From assembly GCA_003255025.1 (NCBI GenBank), contig QANY01008582.1, positions 1 through 64,000 of the forward strand: a DNA stretch of 64,000 bases, read 5' to 3'. The notes under the pieces were generated by a model that was given only the letters and a program-made list of their open reading frames with translations, searched no databases and had not been told where the DNA came from. Below are positions 55,540 through 64,000 of this stretch, one piece after another (position 1 is the first letter of the stretch; every line of letters starts with the position of its first letter). The position numbers and the translations under genes are program-made. This DNA is from Datisca glomerata. Its lineage: Eukaryota > Streptophyta > Magnoliopsida > Cucurbitales > Datiscaceae.

Positions 55540-57280
55540 ATGTTGGAGTGATGTAAATATTTAGTTAACGTATCAATTCCTAGTTTATTAATTTGACATA
55601 TTCTTAATGTAAATATATGTATGTATATATGTATATATATATATGTTGGGAATTTTTAAATTAAAAAATGAAACTACCTTGAACATATAAATAAAAATAA
55701 TGACTGAAATGAAAAAATTTAATAAAAACTAAAGCTGAAGAAATGATCTTACAACTTAGATATATAAAAATTAAAAAGTAATAGTTACCATAAATATAAG
55801 AAGATAACTATCTTAATTAGATATAGTAATTTAGAATTTAAAAACATAAGCTAGATTAAATTTTTTAATAAAAATATAACCTAAACTAAATTAATTAAAA
55901 ACGGTTGAGCCATAATACTTTAAATGTAGGAAAATTAATTAGTGAGATAAGTGTAAATTACTGGAAGTAAATTTTTTTAATTAAAAATAAAATAAAAATG
56001 GCAGATTTTTCTAACAATTTGAAAAACTTGACATAAGTCTAAGTATGGATGTAAACGTTGTTATTTCTTGTAATTTCTGTAGCCTATTAGCTCAAGTCAA
56101 ACTAGATTTGAATTATTAGATCAGATCAGATGATTCAAGATCGTTCAAGATCTAGTTGACGACAGTGAATCTCATTCCAAATCTAAGGTCTCGAGCTTTG
56201 AGTATGATAAAAGAAATTAGAGTAAATGTATTATTACCCTGATGTTTACGTGGATTCCCAACTATTCCCTTCATATAAGTCTAAGTTTATTTGAATGTTG
56301 CACTTTAATTATTTGGTAATCACCAATCTTTGATCTTTTGTACCATTAATGACATGGATAACCAAAGCACGTCCTGACGTTAATTATAGTCATAAGTCAA
56401 AGTTATCATCAAAACAAGTAATATTTACTCACAAGCTTTAAAACTCACTTTAAAAATAATAATTTTTTAAAACTTTAAAGAAATAGATCATGTCATCAAT
56501 ACTTGATTGATTGATGTTTTAAAAGATGGTATTGCTCTAGATTTAATAGATTTTTAAATATGATTTTATTTTATCTTTTATTAATTATATCAACATTTAA
56601 TTAAAAACGTTAAGCTTTCCATATTTAGAGCTAATGTAGATTATGGAAGATAGTAATTAATAAACATATTCTTGATGTCGAGCATTAATTGACTCATTAT
56701 ATTTAAGTACTGTAATGAGTCGATCAATGATATACTATTGATTGATCCGAAAATATTTCAAACACTCATGTAATAGATCGTGAGGATTTATTAACCCGAT
56801 AATGTTTAAATCTATTATAGAGTCATTTGAAACATTTCTGGCTTATCCATTTATCCACCTAAAAATATTTTAAAATCTAGTATTTACCTAAAAATTTTGA
56901 AAAAGTGACATTTCTTTAAATATCACTCAAAGTTGTTACCCCTAAAAGTTTTCCCTAAAGTTTAATGAAAGTATTTGATTGTAACATATTAAATTTATTT
57001 TCTGATTCTTAGGTACGTAAATTAAACCTACATGAACCAAATTGGCGATGCGGGTAAAATTTATCAGGAACAACTTCAATGGTAACCCATGTGAATGCGA
57101 TCTCCCTTCTTGATGACAAAAATAATAGATTTTGCTCCCCAAAAATTACTGAACATCAACAACAAACAATCTAATCCTAATGACATTAAAAGAGAATAAA
57201 TAAATAAAAGGGGAGATTGAAAAATAGATTTTGTCACAATGAGTAGATGCATAGACCGATAAATAAAACAATTTGCCAAG
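55540..57280. other. AT-rich intergenic region, nothing recognised
   Basis: Low-complexity TA tract near 55620-55645. No gene recognised. The region lies between the second LINE and the 3' end of the receptor gene. Confidence 0.4.
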
Positions 57281-57288
57281 GACGGATT

Positions 57289-57728
57289 TCATGTGGAGGA
57301 GCTTGGTTCTATTTCGATTTTATTCGATGAATTTCTACACAATTTGTTGCAGATTACTTGTAATGGCCCTACAAGCTGCAAAAATGTAGCTTGACAAAAA
57401 GGTTCAATATGATCACGAAATTTGTACGCTAGTAGTGTTAGTAGTGACGTGACTCCAGTTAGTATAAAGAGTACCCAAAAGCTGTTGGCACTAAGACCAG
57501 GATTTTCATCTTCAACTTGCATTTCCTGGCAATTCTGAGCAGAAACCATGTTGTTCTCTAATTCCATTAGCTTCCCTGATTCCGATACTTTAAGCAGTGC
57601 TTCCGATACGCTCTGTACCAATGAAGAACCCTTCGGAAATGCCTGCATAACAATTTAACTTATTCAAATGCTTATTAAATTTTAATAATCAACGGAGATA
57701 TATATATATATATATATATANNNNNNNN

Positions 57729-57780
<52 letters not shown>

Positions 57781-60700
57781 AGAAGAGTAAGGGAGGAAAG
57801 AAATTACGAATCCGAATCCCCCGACTTTGTAAGTTGGCCCCGCGATCGCGTAACCTTTGCAGAACATAGCAAGGAAGAGTTTAGCAACAGAGGCTTCAAG
57901 AAAAGCAGCTGCTATTTCTCTTCTTCTAAGGGCATCAGCATATTCGTGAGGTGAAGTAAAATTTCTGATGTTTTTAGGCTGAAATCCCAACACATCAGTC
58001 AAAAACTTGGGGATAAAGGTTCCATTACAATACCCAACAATGTCATTGTTCGCTTTCAAAGTTTCAACGTCAGACACGGTTGGCTCAAGACGTTGCGTGG
58101 TGAGCATGCTGGCAAGGTTAGCTGTGTATATCTGTGTGATCACTAGCGCAACTAATAGCCACACCACCATTGTTATCCTTGATGCATTTGCATTCATCTT
58201 ATGCGCTTTAGTCAACCAATTCAATCAAGAAACGTCAAATAATAAACCACTTATGTTAGCATGTTAAATTGTCTGCACTTCCTAACATTTAAAGGATATA
58301 AATGTAGAAAGAAAAAATAGTGATGATTATACATTTAAATTAAACTAGTACACATATATGTATGTTGCAAGTGTTTTAAGTATATATTATGCGTACAACA
58401 TTAAAAACTTTAAAATGCTTCGGACTTACAAAAAAAAAGAGTATTTTGAATTATTGAATAAATTAATAATTTTTTGTTCAATATTTTAAGAAATACGCAT
58501 GTTAAGTTAAACTTAAAAATGGTATCACTTATAAAATGTCACATGAGTACTCACATATTGAATACTTAGATCATAACCATAATTAAATAGCGATTGAACG
58601 TTTTACACTAACACTATCTAGCTATTCAAAACTTCAAACAACATTTTAATAATTATCAAGCAAGAATCGTGAACATATGATTGTGAATCTCTTCTCATCT
58701 TAATAGGATAACACGATATTTTTAGGAATCAACAAAAATAGAAAGCTTAAACGATTTTATTTAAGTTTTATGATTCATTAACAAATCATGTTTATTGACA
58801 AGGAAAGAGAATGATGAGAGAGAAGGAAATAATTCCAGTTTAGCTGCAAAGTATTTTTTCTATAAAATATTTTAGAAATAGAGGAATAATAATTAATATT
58901 AAATCTCCTTCAACAATTTAATTAAATAAAAGATATGGATGAGTGGTCTATTAATTAAATCACACCACAATGTCATTAAGTAATGTCAATCTAGGATTAA
59001 CATAAAAATCATATGGATAAAATAATCTAAAAATATTTCTCTAATTTTGGCAGTTTAATTAAATAAAAGATATGGATGAGTGGTCTATTAATTAAATCGC
59101 ACCACAATGTCGTTAAGTAAGGGCAATTCAGAATTAGCATAAAAATCATATGCATAAAATAATCTAAAAATGTCTCTCCACTTTTGGCACTTTTATATAT
59201 ACTATAGATAATAAAAGGATTAATTAAACTAACTAAACACAGAAAATTATTTAATAAATTTTTCTACATTAATTAATTTTTTTAGAAAAATTATACTTAA
59301 CGTCTTTTCAAAAGTTCTGGACGAAAAAATTGGCACTTTTGAGATACTAGTCATTGGATCTTGACTTGGTTGTTCAATTTCTGTGCGATTAGATTGATTA
59401 ATGTGGTTAATCTGTGGTGCACCTTGATTTTCTTGCGATAGATGCTGGTAGGTTTCATAGTGTAGGCTAATAGTTGAGTTGTTTATGTTTTTTTTGGTTT
59501 GGTATAGTTTTTTGTTTTGGTTTTTCCATGCGATTCTTAGGTTTGATTCTTAGGTTTGGTTTCTATGTTGTATCTTCGTTCTGGTTCTGTTCTTGTTTCT
59601 CTGTCATATATGATATTTGTATAGCATTATAGTGTGTTATTATTGTTTATCTAGTTCGGAGCTTAACACTATAATGACTTATGTATATTTGAGATATGTA
59701 TCTTATATAAGCGTAATTCTTTTAGTTAATATATTTTTACATTTGATAGAAAGAAAGGTTGTGAGACGAAATTAATCTGAAAATTAAAAAGTTGTCTAAA
59801 CCGTATCATTTCTACTAACACATTGTTAGCCTAGTCCAAACCATTTATTTGAGGTGGTAATAAAAATTTGTAGATACCGTATTTTATCCGGTCTAATACA
59901 TTAAATATACATACTTTATATTTTGGCTCATATAGTCCAAGACTATATGTATAATTTGAAAACTAGTCCAATACTAAAATAAGAAAAGTGTCTCAAGGAT
60001 TAAAAAAGTAAAAAGTGAAAAAAATGATTAAAAATAAAAAAGGCAAACCCTAATTTTTTTCTATAAATATGGATGAGGTCTTCACTTGAGGGGGGTCTCT
60101 TTGGAGTGGAGAAAAGGAAGTCATTTTTTTTAGAGTGAGAAAGAGAGGGATTGGAGTGAGAAAGAGAGGTGATTTTAGAGAGAGAGGAAGATGTTCTACA
60201 CTTCTATTATTTTCATCTTCTTCCATTCTTTTTCTTAATGTAGCTTAAATGTCTTGTACATTTGCTCATAATATATCTTGTTCATCTATCTTCTTCATAT
60301 TCATGTAGTTAATATCTTTTGTATCTTTTTTTCATACATAAGTTGATTGTTCATTCTTTATCATTTCTCCTACTTTAAATCTTAACCCTTTAATTTCATG
60401 CATTGATGNATTATTAACTTATATCTTAAATGCAAAAAATGTTTAAGGAATATTTAATTTCATGCATTGATGATTTCTTTACAAGTTGGATAATAAGATT
60501 AATTTCATGCATTGATGATTTCTTTACAAGTTGGATAATAAGATGTCTTTGTCATCAACTCAATTGATGAGGATGATGATAAAGCTTTTGAGGGGTGAAA
60601 AAATTAACTCCATGTGAATCAATATTTTAATGGGTTGAAAGTGTACACTTGATGCAAAGATCCTCTAGGATAATTTCTCACACATAACAATGCATAAAAT

Positions 60701-62940
60701 AGAGAGTAAAACTTCTCTACAAGATTATGCAAATATCTAAGTTTTGAAATTTTTAATTTTCCTACAAGTCTTTTCTTTTTAAAAACTTATGTTTATCATT
60801 TTTGTGACACTTGTTTGAACTAATTATCATCCATGATCATCCCCTTTACTATTTAATTAGTAATGATTAATGAGGGAAGGAAGGAAAAATGATAATTAGA
60901 AGACTAAGTAGTCAAAAAATAAAAAAATAGACATATTTATGTAAAAAAAATCTATTGTTTTTCATCATTTTTCTTTCAATTTTTTATCATTTAATTATCT
61001 ATTTAATAATAATAATAATATTATTATTACTATTATTATTATATCATAATATATTATATTATAATAAAAAGAGTAAACAACAGAGGAGATTTTCCTCTGT
61101 TGCTGCAACGGAGGGAAATCTCCTGTGTTGCAACATTTGCAACAGAGGAAGCTTTAATGCAAGAAAGGAGGCTTTCCTCTGTTGCAGCTGGAAAAGCCAC
61201 GGTATTCACCGTGACTTTTTTCTTAATTTTTTTTGTTTAAATTTCTTTTTCTTTCATTTATTACATAGTGTTATTTTTTACTGTATGCTTGCACGTATTA
61301 TTTTTTTATGCATGTTTTATATAATCTCAATATTTTATGTTTTCTATAATTTGACATCCTATAACTTTATCTCTATTCTTTTACTTCCCTTTTATTGTAA
61401 TTATTAACATTTATTTTCTTTATAATATTTATTTATTTAGTATTTTTATATTGTCATTCTTATAATGTGATTCTTGCATTATTCCCTTATTAGAGTTAAT
61501 GTTCATATATGTGTGGATTATATTTTTTTACAATTAGATTTAAATTTTGTTACTTCTATTATTTAATTTTTACTAAACAAACGATGGACTTTGAGATTTT
61601 CGGGATACCAAACTTCTCGAACTACTGAGGTGGGGAGTTATTCTTGGGATACTGAGAATAACTCTAATAATGTTTTGATTTAAAAGGGTATAAGAATATA
61701 AACAATAATTTTTCAATGGTCTTTGAACCACCCATTAAAAGTAATTTATTTTGTTCATTTTTATGATGCAAAATGCACCAAATGGGACATTCAAAAATGA
61801 ATTTTTTAACATTTACCTTAAAATAAAAAATTGGATAGCATTTGATTAAATTTTATAACCATTTTATAATGGGTGTTGTGAGGTGCTAATACATTCCCCA
61901 CGCACAAACGACTCCCGAACCAACTTTGAGTTTTCGTAGACCAAAATTTTCATCTTAAAATTGGGTGACCAATCACACCTTAAAATGATTGGTGGTGATT
62001 CTAAATTTCTTTTTCCTATAAAAAAAAATTTTTTAATCGCCGTTCCGCGTCGCGTGCATGTTGCGACAAAATTTAAAAGTCTTTTTAGTTAAACTTTAAG
62101 CTTAATTCTGTATAATATACTTTAATGTATACGTGAGGTGGTAATACAAATTCTATTATTTAAATGCATAGATTATTAACTTATATCTTAAATGCAAAAA
62201 ATGTTTAAGGAATATTTTTTCATTTGAATGATATGATCAACTTCCTAAAAATAAAAACTAATAGCTCAATTGAGTCGGGAAAGCTTTGAAGAGCATGTAA
62301 AATCTGTCACACTCACACATAAACACATGGCACCTAAGGTTAACATAATTAAGGCTCGATATATTTGAAGGATTAAATCTGTCACACTCACACATAAGAC
62401 ACATCGCACCTAAGATTAATATAATTAAGGCTCGCTATATTGAATGATTGAAATGTTAAATGATCGAGTATTTAGTGTGCATTTGAAATATTAGAAATGA
62501 CGCTTCTATATCATACGACGATGCAAGTAAAATGAAATTATTGTCCGTTTTCAAAAGTTTAAGTAATTAGGGTAAGGTGAAATAAATGATTTGATTAAAT
62601 CCTTAACATTACCTGGCAAAATGACGATGAGAGAGATGAACGGCAAGGAGAGCCAATTTCCTTTAGCTTGTGTTTCCGAGTTCGGATGGTGGACTGTGTT
62701 TGCCGACCTGTACTTTCGTTCTATAGCCCATAAAACAGTAGCATTGATGATGTTTACGAGAGCAATTAGAAACCACATCAAACCTGTGAAGGGTTTGATG
62801 AAGAGGTAACCTTTTTTTCGTGTATTTGATTGGACTGGAACTACCATCACTAGTCCTGGTTCGCTGTACGGCTGTGTGAACTCCGCGTAATTCCAGCGAC
62901 TTGATATTATTTTTACGTCACCTACTACTGCGTCAAATTT
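57289..62940 (-). CDS. Glutamate receptor-like channel, three 3' exons (partial gene)
   Basis: Exons 62940-62613, 58205-57808 and 57642-57289 join in phase (acceptors CAAG|AAA, TAAAG|CGC, TGCAG|GCA; donors CCAG|GTAATG, TTC|GTAATT) and give about 360 residues. Text in order: KFDAVVGDVKI, FTQPYSEPGLVMVVPV, first membrane segment FTGLMWFLIALVNIINATVL, pore loop KGNWLSLPFISLIVIL, third membrane segment with the gate MVVWLLVALVITQIYTANL and ASMLTTQRLEPTV, the S2 ligand half to GYAIAGPTYKVGGFGF and AFPKGSSLVQSV, and the last membrane segment SFWVLFILTGVTSLL. The IYTANLASML gate matches the conserved SYTANL motif except the leading Ser. Plant members are amino-acid-gated calcium-permeable channels. 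The N-terminal ligand domain and first S1 half are not in the window. Introns are 4.4 kb and 165 bp. Confidence 0.88.
57700..57778. repeat. TA and GA microsatellite with an 8-N gap, in a receptor intron
   Basis: A TATATATA run to 57720, eight N at 57721-57728, then a pure GA repeat to 57778. It lies in the short 57643-57807 intron. The N run means the true repeat length is unknown. Confidence 0.95.
58931..59215. repeat. 137-bp tandem duplication inside the receptor intron
   Basis: AGATATGGATGAGTGGTCTA starts at 58931 and 59068, and CACCACAATGTC..TTAAGTAA, then AAATAATCTAAAAAT follow in each unit at about 90% identity. The second unit continues into CACTTTTATATATACTATAG, which is also the end of the related units at 53650-53710 and 54317-54360. 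Confidence 0.85.
60380..60545. repeat. 51-bp tandem repeat next to a single N
   Basis: AATTTCATGCATTGATGATT then TCTTTACAAGTTGGATAATA occur twice (about 60450 and 60502), after a partial copy ending at the N at 60409. The whole is a local repeat array inside the receptor intron. Confidence 0.8.
60411..62215. repeat. 46-bp direct repeat pair at 60411 and 62169
   Basis: ATTATTAACTTATATCTTAA then ATGCAAAAAATGTTTAAGGA and ATATTT occur identically at about 60411-60456 and 62169-62214. They are 1.76 kb apart, and the first lies right after the single N. The segment between contains the AACAGAGGA cluster. Confidence 0.8.
61010..61215. repeat. AACAGAGGA inverted cluster with hairpin
   Basis: After an AAT/ATT palindrome (about 61008-61045), CAACAGAGGA and TCCTCTGTTG occur at about 61079, 61093, 61138 and 61175, with related AACGGAGG at 61107. 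A hairpin AAGCCACGGT / ACCGTGACTT lies at about 61195-61217. This resembles the subterminal repeat arrays of CACTA-type elements; no termini were found. Confidence 0.6.
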
Positions 62941-62944
62941 CTTG

Positions 62945-63280
62945 CCACAGCATTAAAAAAAGATTAATAGGGTAGAATATAATATATCTTTATAGTTTTA
63001 TTGTTATTTATTTTTTTATTTATAAGATTCAACTATTTACTTATTTACTTACTGTCATCTATAATTTGTTAAGTATGTGTTAAATACTTTGAAACGACGT
63101 GATTTTAAAATATTAAAATTAGAAAATCATTCATATCAAAACTATGTCGTTTTAAACTTATATTTTTTCCACAAATCCTCTTTCTTCTTCCCATTTCTCC
63201 TTCCCTCCCAACAGCTCGTGGGTTAGCAGAAATGGATGATTCTTACGATTGGCTTTCCAGCGATAGTTAAACCAATCCAG
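62945..63280. other. Upstream flank of the receptor exon, AT-rich
   Basis: It directly precedes the 62940 exon, so if the gene is intact this is intron. It contains no further receptor exon text. Confidence 0.5.
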
Positions 63281-63284
63281 AGAT

Positions 63285-63955
63285 CGTGAAGTCTACACGA
63301 TGATGATCGATGTGTAGTCATCGTATAGTCTACACGAAGGCTACACACTACACGACGATCGTATAGCCATCGTGTACCCATGATCCACCATCTACTTACT
63401 TTTTCTTTATTCATTCCTCTTAATACTTCTCTTAAATAACATCAAATCAAATGTCAAATCATTCTTCTTTAACATTCAACCTCCATATTTATTAATATTT
63501 AAATACATATATAAAATTAAATATATTTCATATGTAGTGTACACGATACCTACACGATCGTCGTGCAGACATCATGTACACTACACTATGATCGTGTAAC
63601 CATCATGTACACTATACGATGACTGCACTGCAATTGTGTACCAATTGCCTACTACTTTTTCTTCATTATTTCTCCTCAATTCTTTTCTTATACAATATCA
63701 AATCAAATGTCAAATCATTCTTTTTCAACACTCAATCTTCACATTAACTAATATTTAATAAAATATATAAAATTAAATATATTACATGTGTAGTGTACAT
63801 GATGCCTACACGACGATCATGTAGACATCATGTACACTAAATGATGCCTACATGACAATCGTTACACTACAATCGTGTAGCCATCGTATAGACTATACAA
63901 TTGGTACACGAGCATCGTGTAGTTATCTTGTAGTTTACACGATGAGTACAAAGAC
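63285..63955. repeat. CATCGTGTA / TACACGATG repeat cluster 4
   Basis: The same higher-order unit as at 22020-23410: a palindrome block, then TTCATTCCTCTTAATACTTC / TTTCTCCTCAATTCTTTTC, AAATGTCAAATCATTCTT, and the AT block ATATAAAATTAAATATATT at about 63516 and 63771 (spacing 255). No terminal repeat is seen before the window ends, so it may belong to another Mutator-like element in the intron or beyond. Confidence 0.85.
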
Positions 63956-64000
63956 GTCATGCACCTCCTCTCTCTCAGCGTTCTTTCTCATTCTCAACGC

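Noticed and set aside
60955..61407. Plus-strand 150-residue frame
   Set aside because: It spans an ATT microsatellite and the AACAGAGGA array inside a receptor intron; no protein features.

Overview
This is nuclear DNA of a flowering plant, most likely a core eudicot. It is AT-rich, its genes have GT-AG introns, and the gene families are plant-specific. Most of the window is degraded transposable elements. I cannot name the species. Runs of N (57721-57728, and one at 60409) mark a draft assembly.

Only two genes look intact. One is a seven-exon class-I aminotransferase of the tyrosine/nicotianamine aminotransferase type (25620-28662, minus, 420 residues; every exon joins in phase). The other is the last three exons of a plant ionotropic glutamate receptor-like channel (57289-62940, minus), whose 5' part lies beyond the window or is lost. 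A two-exon OB-fold protein gene (20131-21366, minus) is nearly complete but has an internal deletion and an abnormal C-terminus. Relics of host genes are a pectin methylesterase/invertase inhibitor pseudogene (18746-19245), an AUX/IAA C-terminal fragment (50094-50213) and exon-like pieces at 10445-10560 and 12590-12640.

1-18.5 kb: a large imperfect inverted repeat. Outer arms 1-3671 and 14363-17984 hold fragments of one LINE, an 884-bp hAT-like element, a 139-bp MITE and a mitochondrial-type trnQ pseudogene. Inner arms 9074-10047 and 13401-14366 flank a 3.35-kb loop. The left side carries an extra 5.4 kb with a decayed Mutator-like element containing a DUF1985 gene. 18.7-28.7 kb: genic region, interrupted by a 2178-bp Mutator-like element with a perfect 9-bp target duplication (21563-23740). 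29-35.7 kb: MITEs and tandem repeats. 35.7-43.1 kb: a full Ty1/copia element with matching 5-bp target duplications. 45-48.7 kb: a minus-strand Ty3/gypsy relic that has lost its reverse transcriptase. 51.6-55.4 kb: a second minus-strand LINE split by an AT-rich insertion. 57.3-62.9 kb: the receptor gene with a 4.4-kb repeat-filled intron. 63.3-64 kb: the start of another repeat-bearing element.

The most striking signal is a palindromic repeat built on CATCGTGTA / TACACGATG. It forms clusters at 5574-6075, 6935-7050, 22020-23410 and 63285-63955, with a shared 220-270 bp longer unit in the last two. It tracks Mutator-like elements and, in the first two clusters, sits in predicted introns of the DUF1985 gene.
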